Positions 33,358-43,870 are shown, counted from the first letter of the stretch. The stretch: 64,000 bases of DNA from Gracilaria domingensis (GCA_022539475.1 VCMS01000082.1:117703-181702); one strand, 5' to 3'. Numbers and translations are program-made. Notes: a model not told the origin generated them from the letters alone.

Positions 33358-35077
33358 GGTGAACCACAGTGACGAATGAAAATCAGAAACGCTGTTGCAG
33401 CTCTTGAAGAGCAACGCCCGCTGCTTGCTAATATTCGATCGAATACGCACTAAGATGCAGGCACTGCTCAAAATGTGAAGTCTTAGTAGACGAGGGATGG
33501 TTTGAGCTCATATGCGGAGCAGTCCAATGCAACTTCGGGAATGGGTGGTGGTGAAGCTATGCGAAACGAGTCAGTTCTCTAGTAGAGAACTGTAGAGAAT
33601 CTCTACACGTACAGGACTTTCATCCTCGCTTGTACACGTTTCACGCATCTTTGAGATATTTTATGAACCGTCGCCTGCTGGGCAACCCGAATCTCTGATG
33701 AAATCGAGTTCGTCGATATGCATTTGAATCAAGTACGAGATCACAGTTGTGGTGCAGGTCCGAATTAGAGTGCATAATACTCACAACCGATCCGTTTGGA
33801 TTTAATGAAACCTTCTTATTCTTTGGAATGCGCGTTTGGTACAGTACTGCCCCTGGCAGTGTACATCATTGTCAGGAATAGTATTACTGGTCTTCTTCTC
33901 TTTTAAGGAGTTGGCTATAATCCATTGATCTTGCACCATTGCTTCTTCGTGCTGCTGTTGCTGCCCTGCTCGCAGTTTTTGCAATGGCGTAAAATCAAGT
34001 GTTTTCGATCATTGTCGATGTTGGTTGGTAGGCTGAGTCCACGCTGGGGTCTACGGCGATGTAATCTTCATGTTTTGCATTTCTTCCGATTATTTTACGG
34101 GTTTGAGGAGGGAAGAAAAGAAAAGGATTAAAGTGGAATCTCTTTGTCAACCAGTTCGTGCAAGAAAACTGTTCTCTCCCTAGGGTCAACTCTGTCTGTC
34201 TCGCCGTCCAGTGGACAGGCTACTCCTGTTATAAAAAAAAGCATGGCACCTCTAACGGGCCACTCTCTCAAGTAAACCGAGTAACAGCAAGCAATGCGTT
34301 TATTAGAGGTTGTTAACGAATGTTCAAAGGTAGCTCGGTTGGATGAATATGATGTTGAATATTATTCCGCACTCATGATATGGTTCCCATTAAAATGCCT
34401 CACCATAGTACTTCGCACATAATATAGGAAGTCCCACTCTGTCATGTGGTGATTTCTTCACTGAGCACCACAATTAAGCTGGATGTGAGAACTGGGCTTT
34501 GTGAGCACTGTTCACGATGTAATTAGACTTGCGCAATAAAAAGAGAGAGATATATAAGTATTTCTTTGTTAATGGATAGTACGTGCTACCTCTGAATCCT
34601 ACACAGTAGTAGCCCTAAGGATAATACTGGGAACCTGACTCAAAAGCATAGCTTGGGTTCACAAGGTCTACTAGGTTCAAAATAGTATGAGGGTTTAACC
34701 CTCTATCCTAAAGATAAACCCTCGTAATATTACGAACAGAGTAAATATGTTCACATGTCAGTTGCAATTCTGCGCGAGTATTTACGTAAATAGGTCTCGG
34801 GGTATGGGGGGATAGATAAAAGACCAGTCTTCAAACTGTCACATAATTGCTTTTCCTCATTAACACGGGTTCGTCTCTCAAATTCAAGTTTTGCTCGAAA
34901 ATGCGTCGTCACTTAAAACGATGTAAACATTGAACTTGTTCGTAACCTTTTAAGATAGGCGGCTACAATGACGAGCAGCAAAAGCAGGAAGGTCACTGTG
35001 TGACCCGCGCTTGGCACGAAGATTACATTGGATTAAGCCCTTGGAACTTCAGATACCTTTAAACCAATTAAGAGCCC
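33358..35077. other. Intergenic with palindromes, no gene recognised
   Basis: Shared upstream/downstream space. Contains the double palindrome at 33574-33607, and around 34709-34735 a cluster of short palindromes (GAGGGTTTAACCCTC and TCGTAATATTACGA). No supported reading frame or RNA gene. Confidence 0.5.
33574..33607. repeat. Two adjacent perfect 17-bp palindromes
   Basis: GTTCTCTA-G-TAGAGAAC (33574-33590) is followed without gap by TGTAGAGA-A-TCTCTACA (33591-33607). Each has 8-bp arms and a one-base centre. They lie about 220 bp upstream of the ATG of the plastid FN3-like gene. Confidence 0.75.
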
Positions 35078-36391
35078 TTACGCCGTAGCAGGATCTCTCT
35101 CACTTTCCATCAGCTGGGGGGTCCCAGCAGGAACTGGAGCTGGCGTAACGAAATGTGTCGGAGTAACTTGTGGTTGCGTTGACACAAACTCGGCTTGTTT
35201 CTGCACCTGCTCTCCAATATCCATCATATCGCCTTCGCCCAAGGCAGCACCCGCACTTCCGTCCTCCTTTCCTACAGCAACACCTGAGTTTTCTTGCGGG
35301 GGATTAAGAGAATTCTCTGGCAAACCCATGGAATGAGTGCCAACTGTCTGCGCTTCCGATGCTGGCGGCAGATGCGTCTCGGCAGAAGGCACTGGCTCAA
35401 CCTTTTGCTTCAAAGGCGGTTCCTGGCGATTGCGGGGAATCGGCCAAGAACCATCTTTACGCGGACGGCCTCTTGGCCTCTTGAACATAGCCGGTGCTCC
35501 TGGTACGGCACTCCCGGCCTGACCGTTGATATCATGTGCACCCACCACGGCACTGTGTGGCTTAACTTGTTGACGGCGACTTTTTAGCATCGCAGCACTT
35601 CCACGACCTGGCACCGACACAGCACCAGAAATGGCGGGCTTCAATTGCCCATCCATTACTGCCACATTGCCCACAAATTCTTGCAATTGGGAAGTGGCTT
35701 GAGCTACAGGGATGTACTCGGACATGCTCGGGCGACCTCGCTTCCGCTTCTCACCAGGAGGCAACGGACGCAAGACGTACCCATGTCGAACGCGGCTAAC
35801 TCCTGGTGACTTCTTCGGCTTTGATGGTTTTGCTTCCGACTTTGTTTGACCCACGGCACCAGGAATCTGCTTGTTTGAGTCACCGACGTGAACTATATCG
35901 TCTCGAGTACTTCCAATGGCTGGGGATCGTCTCCGGGCTTTTGCCGCAGGTTGAAGGGGCGCCTCGGCATTTTCGGGCACATTAAGAGTGCTGAGGTAGT
36001 CAACATTCGAAGACGAGGCTTTGTTAGAGCAAATAGGAACACCCCAATAGGAATCGGGTGGATTCTCATTGAAATGGCTCTTATACATTTCGACGGTGTT
36101 TGCGTATGCCTGCTCGCTGGGAAGCCCCATGCGCATAGCAGGGGGATAGTGATGTATAAAGGCTCCCAGAGCACGACACGTGCGTTCGTAGTCAGATGTC
36201 CACTGGCGATGCAAATTCCAAACGATGGCAATAACTCTGCTAGGGGTCAACTTGCAAGCTTGGTAATCATTGGCCTTAGCTCGAAGCTGCAGGTATCTCA
36301 TGTACTCATTTCGAGCGGCAATGGCAAATTCCTTTTCCCACCCAAGCTCCACTTGGAGCTCGTACACCAAATCAAAGCCGTGATAACCCAT
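35078..36391 (-). CDS. AT-hook protein with N-terminal GRDP-like domain (437 aa)
   Basis: Probable chromatin or DNA-binding protein. The first ATG of the frame is at 36391. Residues about 15-120 match the layout of the glycine-rich-domain (GRDP/DUF1399-like) module: NEYMRYLQLR, then LTPSRVIAIVWNLHRQW, YERTCRALGAFIHHYPP, and an ANTVEMYKSHF--NPP-SYWG ending. The rest is basic and low-complexity with two AT hooks: KRKRGRPSM (about residues 215-223) and KRPRGRPRK (about 304-312). These bind the minor groove of AT-rich DNA. No catalytic domain. The pairing of this domain with AT hooks is unusual to me. The domain call rests on motif layout only. Confidence 0.7.
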   Translation of the reverse strand: MGYHGFDLVYELQVELGWEKEFAIAARNEYMRYLQLRAKANDYQACKLTPSRVIAIVWNLHRQWTSDYERTCRALGAFIHHYPPAMRMGLPSEQAYANTVEMYKSHFNENPPDSYWGVPICSNKASSSNVDYLSTLNVPENAEAPLQPAAKARRRSPAIGSTRDDIVHVGDSNKQIPGAVGQTKSEAKPSKPKKSPGVSRVRHGYVLRPLPPGEKRKRGRPSMSEYIPVAQATSQLQEFVGNVAVMDGQLKPAISGAVSVPGRGSAAMLKSRRQQVKPHSAVVGAHDINGQAGSAVPGAPAMFKRPRGRPRKDGSWPIPRNRQEPPLKQKVEPVPSAETHLPPASEAQTVGTHSMGLPENSLNPPQENSGVAVGKEDGSAGAALGEGDMMDIGEQVQKQAEFVSTQPQVTPTHFVTPAPVPAGTPQLMESERDPATA

Positions 36392-36409
36392 TTTTTCGTA
36401 TTCTCCCAA

Positions 36410-37729
36410 GGGGTAGGAAGAGAGCAGTGGTTGGGCAAACTGCTACTATCCGCGGCTTAAGAGTACGTCTCGGTGAGTGATAATCGATTGAACTCTAGAA
36501 GAGATCTGTGCCTGGGGTAGCGTGGGTTGGAAAGATACACAACGGACAAGGAAGAACTCGCGAGTTGACAAGAGCTGGGGAGAGATTCTGACGAAGCGGA
36601 TAGCCTCTGGCTTTCTATAAATTGTCCGTTCTGGGTGTGCCGGTTGGCACCTACGGGCGAATATTGCGAAGTCATTTCGGAGTTCATTTTTTCATTTATT
36701 TCTCGGTCGCTTTTTTTTGGCGCGCTGTGAAGTCCCTGTGGGAACTGTGCGGATTGGGCACAAACAGGGGAGACAACATGTTCGAGCGCGCCTTTTTTTT
36801 TGAAAAAGAGCGCCAAATCGACGTCATACAGTCACCCGCGGCTGACAGACAAACAGATTCTAATTGTACTGTAAGCTACAACAAGCATTAACACTATTTC
36901 CGGAATCTTTTTTCTTGTTTATCTCGGCGAGCTCATCGTTTGTACGGTACCAAAGGTAGCCTTCTACCTTCGTAGATACCAGACGCAACTACCAACAATT
37001 TGAACTTCGTACTACGAAGGTACGACAGTCTTGCAGAACGGTGGGCTTTCTGTCATCAGTCAATGTAGTTATGCCATTTCATAAGCGGTGTGTTTGAGCT
37101 TCAGAAGTATTTCTTTCAATTCGATAATGTTAGCGAGTCACAGGCGACATACAATTTCATGTTTTTAAAACACGTTGCTTGGCTTTACTGCCTTTTATGC
37201 CAAAATTTCAATAAATTGTGTTCTGTGATTGGTGGCAGGGCAACTTCGCAGCGCATTTGTCCAGCAGATTGGGCAGAATGTGCATCGCGGCGACCGTCGC
37301 CCGCGACTCGCCGACACTGTAGTACGACGTACTATGACGGTAGCGCTACCTGTAAACTTCGCGGATACGCTACCGTCCCAAGGCCAAGGGTACCTCTGTA
37401 CGCCTGGACCAGGCCAAACCGAATGGCCTGCTGCGTGCATCTGGGATAGATCATGATCCGCGGTTGGCACCTACACGCAGCACATGCGCTGTAGCCTTGG
37501 ATAGAAGAACTTGAGTCCATTTTTTATCTCCCCCAATACTCCTGAGTACTTGTACCGTTGTCCAATGCGGAGAACCTAAATACCATTTGGCGGCAAGAGA
37601 CAGTCTTGTTCGGACCGCTTCAGAAGCACGTCATGTGCAACAGCCACAGTGGAGACGTTGCATCGCAATGATCGACAATCTCTCCACAGAGATCACCACC
37701 AACGACCACGCCTGATTTTACGAGCCGTC
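36410..37729. other. Intergenic; GC-rich structured patch in its right part
   Basis: Contains an inverted repeat of 11 bp (TACCTTCGTAG at 36965-36975, complement at 37012-37022) and, at about 37220-37500, a GC-rich patch with a hairpin (GACGGTAGCG at 37336-37345, complement at 37368-37377). Short frames overlap on both strands but none has a recognisable motif. Confidence 0.45.
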
Positions 37730-38866
37730 ATGACCAGGCTTTTCTGCTACTCTAACATTGCTCCACTATCGTTGCCGAATGAGTCTGAACCGCTTTCCAT
37801 GTTCCGCCAGGTAAACGCGCGCTTGGGACTGCATTCATCCATATATGCATCTGTCTGCGAAAGAAATACAGGAAAGGGAAAAGTCGAATTCAAAAAGTCC
37901 GCTGAGCGCCACAGGAGTCCACCATCAGCTGCGAATTTACCATTTCCACATTCTCCGCTGGTGGAGGCCTCTTCGGAACTTCTTAAGTCCAAGTCCAAGA
38001 ACAAAGTCAACCATCATGGCCGTCAATGGCTGTTTCGATTGCATCGTGCTGACGCCAACGCTTCACTCGCAGTGAACGTTAGAGACACGGAACACGGTAC
38101 CGTAAACATGAAGCTTTGTTCACGTAAGAATGTTAACGTAAGTGTACATCTTAAACGCTTCATCACAGCTCCATCTTTTGGCAATGGTTTTTCTCTTGCT
38201 TCGCGAGCAAGAAAACTGCTGGTTCTATTTCCACCCTGCTTGAAGAGGATGAACAGTAACTCCACAGGGCATCTACGATTTCAACATGAGCTTGAGTATA
38301 AATGGAACGAGCGTTTTTTGAGCGCGCTCTACTCCATTGGAGCTTTTCAGCATGTTGTCTCTGTTCGAATACGCAACAACCCGCTACGAATAACACCGAA
38401 ATTCGAAATACCCCTGTGGGCAGGTGGCAATACCGCGCCATGCTTGACCTGGGAACGCGAGCCCAAGAGCGGACCTGGAGAGGTTCAGCTCATGCGGAAA
38501 CCGTTCAAGATATCTTATGAATCTCAAAGACGAAGAGTGGGTATGTATTATTTCTCGAAGGCTGGTTCCATATCGAAGCTTAGGTTTGATACGCAGAGTA
38601 TTCAAATAGAGCAAACCATGACCCACCTTCTCAAAGGTGCTATTGTTACCACCACCTCCACACTTTCTAGCCAAGCGAGTAGTACGGGTGTTACGATATC
38701 TGCGACGGCGCCGTGGGGCAAAATCGCTGCTCACGGTTGTCGTCAAAGTGCTTTCCTCATTTCTTCAGATGCTGTATTTGACTGCTCACGACGATATCAA
38801 CTGCGGGCCATGTTTGAAGCCGAGAACCTCTCGCGATTCGCAGTAAGACTTGGAGTTTTCTATTGA
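37730..38866 (+). CDS. Unknown protein with beta-rich C-terminal half (378 aa)
   Basis: The frame is open from 37649, where it would need a GTG start; the first ATG is at 37730. The N-terminal third is basic and Ser-rich and could be an organelle leader. The C-terminal half alternates polar and hydrophobic residues in strand-like runs (FEIPLWAGGN, AIVTTTSTLSSQ, GVTISATAPWGKIA) and ends RFAVRLGVFY, with an aromatic last residue as in outer-membrane beta-barrels. This suggests, weakly, an outer envelope or mitochondrial barrel protein. No motif names a family. It lies 330 bp left of the tandem array. Confidence 0.5.
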   Translation: MTRLFCYSNIAPLSLPNESEPLSMFRQVNARLGLHSSIYASVCERNTGKGKVEFKKSAERHRSPPSAANLPFPHSPLVEASSELLKSKSKNKVNHHGRQWLFRLHRADANASLAVNVRDTEHGTVNMKLCSRKNVNVSVHLKRFITAPSFGNGFSLASRARKLLVLFPPCLKRMNSNSTGHLRFQHELEYKWNERFLSALYSIGAFQHVVSVRIRNNPLRITPKFEIPLWAGGNTAPCLTWEREPKSGPGEVQLMRKPFKISYESQRRRVGMYYFSKAGSISKLRFDTQSIQIEQTMTHLLKGAIVTTTSTLSSQASSTGVTISATAPWGKIAAHGCRQSAFLISSDAVFDCSRRYQLRAMFEAENLSRFAVRLGVFY

Positions 38867-39191
38867 ATGATACATACTTTCGGTACCATCAGTACTTTTT
38901 GCTTAACCATTGACGTTTCTGTTTAATTCAGGAACAATGGAGTTGTTTAAAGATGATTTCAGTACGAGGGAATCTCGAAACCAGGAGCTCACGAATAGGG
39001 AGAAAGAAGCTCGTCCGAAAATTGCACACATGAGGCGTTAAACGAGCTCACATGTAAAGTTTACATTGTAAACGCGTGAGTAGATTCGATTTACGAGGAC
39101 TGCTGCGGTGTTTGCTGCACGAATTATACTTCCCAATGGGTGAAGGCAAGTTGGATTGCTCAATTTATCTTTGATGTTGCGATGCGAATGA

Positions 39192-40515
39192 AGTTTCCCA
39201 TATACGCAGGTATTTCGGGTGTAGGTATCGTTATGTTGTTACCCATTTCGTCTCCACATACGCCACATGATGAGCATTCATTAAATGCGCAATCGGGAGT
39301 TAGAGTTTCAGATAAAGCTCGCATTAGTTCATCTCGCAACCATCCTTTGTCTAATCCAGTGTCGATATGATCCCACGGTAATGGCCTATCGAGAGGAGAA
39401 ATCTCATGTTCTACGGGTCCGACGTTGTGTTTTGGTATCAAGTTCTTCCGATCTAAGTTATGAGACCGGATAGTGTTATACCAACCTCGAGGCCCTCGTA
39501 TTTGCTCTCGGTCGGTTTCAGCAACATTCCACTCTCCGCGTTCAACCCTCCTATACTTCCAATGAAGACCAGCATCATTAATCGCTTGACACCACGCATC
39601 GTAAGCACCCTTCATATTCTCCCACCATGCATCCATCCCTGCTCCGAGTTGGTGTGCCCGTAGAATTACCTTTCCAAGCCTGCGATCGCCACGACCAATG
39701 AAGTCTTCCATACATGACAGCATAGGATCCGTCATTGACAGTTTCACATCTCGTGTACTCCTGAAAGCATGTTTTAACATTCGTTGCTTCCGCTTAATCT
39801 CGTCACTCGATGTAGAATGCCACTGAAACGGCGTCCAGCTCTTTGGGGTGAATGTAGAAATTGTGGCCGTGACAGCAAGTCTTCGCCGCCCCGGTGCTCG
39901 GCATTTTCGCTGGAGCCATTTGATGGTGTCTGCTATGCCCATAACATCATCGTCTGTTTCAGATGGAAGATTGATCATGAAGTAGAGTTTCACGTTATGA
40001 TAACCTGAATCATAAGCGAGCTTAACACCTTTCAGCAAGTCTTCGTTGGTCAAGCCTTTGTTGATGACATCTCGCATTCGTTGAGTTCCGGCCTCTGGCG
40101 CAAATGTCAGTCCAGATTTTCGGCTTCCATCAAGCACATCGGCTATGTGCTCATCAAACCTATCAACACGTTGCGAGCCAAGTGAAAGTGATATCGACTC
40201 TTCATCCTCACGAAGCTCGTTCTTCAATTGAATCCCGACGCTGGGTAAGCTCAGCCAATCTGAACAGCTCAATGAGAGCAATGAAAACTCGTCATATCCT
40301 GTGGCTTTCACGCCTTCCTTCACTGTCCTAATCACATCATCTGGATTTACGTCTCGAGCAGGCCGCTGCACCATGCCCGGAAGACAGAAGCGGCACCCGC
40401 GAGTACATCCGCGACGAATTTCGACAGTGAGGCGGTCATGAACTGGATCAGTCAGCGGAACAAGTTGAGTTGCTCTCCATGGTTGCGGCAAAGAGTTGCG
40501 TTTCTGGACTTTGGC
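39192..40515 (-). pseudogene. Radical SAM gene, internal fragment (copy 1)
   Basis: Matches residues of about 301-741 of the complete protein at 49626-52601: it has the CTRGCRFC cluster motif but lacks the transit peptide and N-terminal domain on one side and the DUF2344-type C-terminal domain on the other. After YMGN the frame runs into unrelated flank and stops at 39160. On the other side it reads into the sequence downstream of the hydrolase gene. Not expected to be functional. Confidence 0.88.
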
Positions 40516-40631
40516 TTCACAATATCTCAGCTTCAGCACGTGGCCCCCTGTGATGGCATTGTTATCAAGCTTGTACTTACTTTGGCAGTTCGTTACCCGG
40601 TTCAGGGCCATCGTACTCCTAGTATATGCCG

Positions 40632-41642
40632 TCAAGCACCTGAAAGATGAGCACGCAAGAAGTCTGTTACTTTAATCCGGAAATCATCTGGTTTCGTGTT
40701 AAAGCATTGGGTATGAGGTGCATTATCAACAAGCCATATTTCTTTGTGTTCCATTGCAGCTGCGTTGAATAATATCTCAGACTCTTTGTGATGTACTACT
40801 AGGTCAGCAGTGCCATGGATAAACAGAACGGGGACAGTTACGTTCAAGACATAATCGATAGCCTTCTTCTGTTCTGAAATTGGGAAATTACCAGTACGGA
40901 GGAGTGAGAGTCGAAATGCCAACGGCGTTAGGGCAACGTCGAAAAACGGCAAAGGAATTCTCTTCAGAATAGTTGTGACTATATGTCGAACCAGAACTTC
41001 CGGTGAAGAAAATGGGTTTTCCAAAACCAATGCATCAATTTCAGAGCACTTGGCTGCGGCGATAATCGCTGACGACGCTCCTTGTGAAGTCCCGAGGACT
41101 GCAACACGTTCGGTCCCACGTGACTTGAGGAACCTAACCGCTGATATGACGTCAACATGTTCACGCTTTCCGAGAGATACTGCCCGACCTGGCCAAGGTC
41201 CTCTTGGCCACATGGGAAAGCTGTCACTTGCTCCATGATTAGAGCAGTCAAACAACAAAACATCAAATCCCGCTTCGGTCAGGAAGACGGCGTGACGCAA
41301 AAATGCGCGCCGGTCGCGCCCAGCACCATGGACGCACGCGACAGCAACTGTAGACGGAGTGCTGCGACGACTCTGAGCTGATGGCATCAACCAACCTCTA
41401 AGAGAGAGGCCTGCAGGAGTGAGAAACGCAACATCTTGAAATGCAAGATTTAGCTGTTTGGGATTAGTTGCACCCAACCACGAAGGCGGAATAATTTTGT
41501 CCTGAAGCGCCTTTCCCGGGCTTGGCAGATGCCACGGCGGTTTTGCCACTTTAGCTGGTAAGATTATCAGGAGCACCACAGCCAGGACTCCGTAGACTGC
41601 CAGAACAGCAAGGAAGAAGTACCACAGCACTTCCGTATTCAT
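40632..41642 (-). CDS. Membrane-anchored alpha/beta hydrolase, copy 1 (336 aa)
   Basis: Serine hydrolase of the ABHD/serine-aminopeptidase type. An N-terminal membrane anchor (about residues 7-30) is followed by the hydrolase fold: oxyanion HGAGRD (105-110), nucleophile elbow GTSQG (Ser186), acid Asp280 in HGTAD, and His310 in NAPHTQ. All three catalytic residues are present, so it should be active; the substrate (acyl ester, thioester or peptide) is not readable from sequence. It is divergently transcribed from the dynein-like gene across 648 bp that contain a 45-bp palindrome. Its stop lies 117 bp from the internal breakpoint of the duplicated unit. Confidence 0.85.
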   Translation of the reverse strand: MNTEVLWYFFLAVLAVYGVLAVVLLIILPAKVAKPPWHLPSPGKALQDKIIPPSWLGATNPKQLNLAFQDVAFLTPAGLSLRGWLMPSAQSRRSTPSTVAVACVHGAGRDRRAFLRHAVFLTEAGFDVLLFDCSNHGASDSFPMWPRGPWPGRAVSLGKREHVDVISAVRFLKSRGTERVAVLGTSQGASSAIIAAAKCSEIDALVLENPFSSPEVLVRHIVTTILKRIPLPFFDVALTPLAFRLSLLRTGNFPISEQKKAIDYVLNVTVPVLFIHGTADLVVHHKESEILFNAAAMEHKEIWLVDNAPHTQCFNTKPDDFRIKVTDFLRAHLSGA

Positions 41643-41898
41643 CTTCCAGGACAGTCACTTGGATACGGTTTGAAGCAACGAATGGCTTTCTTCTGCCCAG
41701 CACACAGTCTATCATTTCTAGCCGCATACGATGGCCTCTACGCGAGCTTGGAATGCGGGGCCAGTGAACGAGCGTGGCGCCGCAGGCAACGCCGTAGCCT
41801 ATCTCCGGTGCCGTCGCACCACACCCTGGGGTCTTAGTCCGGACCTCTCCATCCAACAATTATTGCGTCCGGACTCCGATGCTCGTTCTTACAGTCCT

Positions 41899-41943
41899 TT
41901 TCGTAAAATGTGAGTATGAACTTCATACTCACATTTTACGAAA
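41899..41943. promoter_or_regulatory. 45-bp perfect palindrome between divergent genes, copy 1
   Basis: Arms 41899-41920 and 41922-41943 are exact reverse complements with a single C between. It lies about 260 bp from the hydrolase ATG and 350 bp from the dynein-like ATG. A half-related GAAGTTCAT motif follows at once. Recurs at 47492-47536. Might bind a dimeric factor, or be a remnant of a small inverted-repeat element. Confidence 0.7.
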
Positions 41944-42289
41944 TACATGAAGTTCATGTTCTGAGAACGTGTCCAGCAAGACTTGCAGCGACAGATCAAA
42001 AATTCAAAAAGCTTTCATCGACGTACAAATTTTGAAGTTCAATCTTCCTCCACTACACGTCCGAGAAGCGTAATGCTCCGAATATCAACGAAGGTCGTGC
42101 AATACCTGATGGCTTCCGAGTACCTTCGTAGACATGAGGCAAGCTTGACGGACCTGATTGATCATTAAGGCCGGCGTTCTTTTCGCTGCAATTACGGACC
42201 AGAGAAGTCACTGAACGAAACTCCTCACTCGCGCCTTAGAGCGTCATGACATAAAGAGCAGGCTGAAGATTTCGTGGAAGTATTCTCAA

Positions 42290-43870
42290 ATGAATAACCG
42301 TTTTGACATAGAAGAAAGGCGAAGAAGGCTTCAACAACAGAAGGAAACCCTTATCGGTTTACAGTCATTTAAGAAAAAAGGGTCCCAGTCCGCCAAGCAA
42401 ACCAACCATGGATCTCCTTCTTATTCGATGAATCAAGGTCGGAGTTTCAATGATCACAGCTCGTTCTCGCGCGTCTTCAAAGCAGAACTGAATCTTCCTC
42501 CTTCCAATGAGACATATCAAAACGAAACCGCATTCTCAGCCTCCAGGGGAGCTAATGCCGAAAAACGGTCATACCTACCAGAACTCATGGGTGATGCCAA
42601 CTTTTCCTCCAAATTCGGTCTATTACCCTCAGAAGAAGAACAACAAGGCAAGCAAGCAGACCGTCTTTACTCCGGAACGCAACGCGCTTCAGATGGATCA
42701 CCACTGCAGTTTCAAGTTACGCTCAAAGATAAATTCACACATTCTCGTCCGATTACTGGGATTAGATTTCACAAGAACTTCGATAATATTGTCGTCACAT
42801 CTCATGGCTCTCGTGCTGACAAGTGCCTGAGCACAGAACCTGGGCTCAATGCAATATGGTGCTTGGATGAAGGTCGCAGTACATTGCAGAGAACTCTAAC
42901 AGCCAACGCTGCGATTTCCGCTTTGGAGCTTCCGAATATTTCCCCGACACTAGTGATCGGAGGAACCATCTCTGGGAGCATTCTCGTTTGGGATACTCGC
43001 ATGAAGTCCTCATTACCGATTCATGCTCTAGAAGGCGACACTGCGTTCGTAGCCGGTTTTCACGACCGGCAGAAGGTTACTGCGGTGAAGACCACGGCGA
43101 ATTCTTCTCCGTATTTTGTTTCAACGAGCATTGGCGGGCATCTTTGCAAGTGGACGCTTTCAAAGCCGGGTGTGCCAATCACCAAGGACACTCTGAGGGA
43201 AAATCCAACATCGGCTGAACTGAACATATCCAGCTTCGATTTTCCGCGTACGGCACGGCTCGCTGGTGGCGAGAAGACGACAGCGAATAGATTTACATCT
43301 CTATTTGTTGGAGACGACATTGGAGGATTGCATCGCGCGGATGGAAATGATTCTTCGTGGACGGTGGAAAGTGCATCAGGTGATGATCATGATGCGGTTG
43401 TCACCGCTGTCTCGGCACATCCCTTTGGACATCGTGTGGCGTATTTAGATGATATTCTTATTTCCGCATCTGCAGATTGGACTATAAAGTTATGGTACTT
43501 TCATAAATCGCAGCGATCAATTTGCCTTGGTACCTATGACATGGTGGAGTATGGAAGGGTTAATGATGTGGCGTGGAGCAATCAACATCCCACTGTCTTC
43601 TGCGCAGGTACCGAAGCTGGGTACATTTCCCTCTTTGACATTAGCAACCGCTTGTCTCCGTCAAATAGTCGGAACTATTGGCATTTTGAAACACCTGACG
43701 CGAATGAAGACTCCCAAATCACTGCCATTCAGTGGGATCACATGTCTCGGCATGTTTGCGCTGGTAGTTCGAAAGGAACTCTTTCAGTGTGGCAATGTAC
43801 TTCTGATTTTGCCTCTTTACCTGACGCTGAGTGGACAGGTCAGTACTTGAAGTCGAAGCAGAACACATAA
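42290..43870 (+). CDS. Dynein intermediate chain-like WD40 protein, copy 1 (526 aa)
   Basis: Non-catalytic subunit that in cytoplasmic dynein binds the heavy chain through a WD40 propeller and light chains or dynactin through its N terminus. Here a charged helix opens the protein (EERRRRLQQQKETL), then a Ser-rich linker, then WD repeats from about residue 145 on. Diagnostic family blocks: PTLVIGGTISGSILVWDTR, FVSTSIGGHLCKWTL, DDILISASADWTIKLW, VNDVAWSNQHPTVF, and a closing DAEWTGQY. The layout follows the dynein intermediate chain rather than generic WD40 proteins. The ATG at 42290 is the first in frame. The gene converges on the radical SAM gene, with 163 bp between stops. An axonemal chain is less likely because red algae lack flagella. 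Confidence 0.8.
   Translation: MNNRFDIEERRRRLQQQKETLIGLQSFKKKGSQSAKQTNHGSPSYSMNQGRSFNDHSSFSRVFKAELNLPPSNETYQNETAFSASRGANAEKRSYLPELMGDANFSSKFGLLPSEEEQQGKQADRLYSGTQRASDGSPLQFQVTLKDKFTHSRPITGIRFHKNFDNIVVTSHGSRADKCLSTEPGLNAIWCLDEGRSTLQRTLTANAAISALELPNISPTLVIGGTISGSILVWDTRMKSSLPIHALEGDTAFVAGFHDRQKVTAVKTTANSSPYFVSTSIGGHLCKWTLSKPGVPITKDTLRENPTSAELNISSFDFPRTARLAGGEKTTANRFTSLFVGDDIGGLHRADGNDSSWTVESASGDDHDAVVTAVSAHPFGHRVAYLDDILISASADWTIKLWYFHKSQRSICLGTYDMVEYGRVNDVAWSNQHPTVFCAGTEAGYISLFDISNRLSPSNSRNYWHFETPDANEDSQITAIQWDHMSRHVCAGSSKGTLSVWQCTSDFASLPDAEWTGQYLKSKQNT

Noticed and set aside
34725..34733. TAATATTAC, the nonanucleotide of geminivirus-type rolling-circle origins
   Set aside because: Lies in a short AT palindrome without the GC-rich stem, iterons or a Rep gene; expected by chance in AT-rich sequence.
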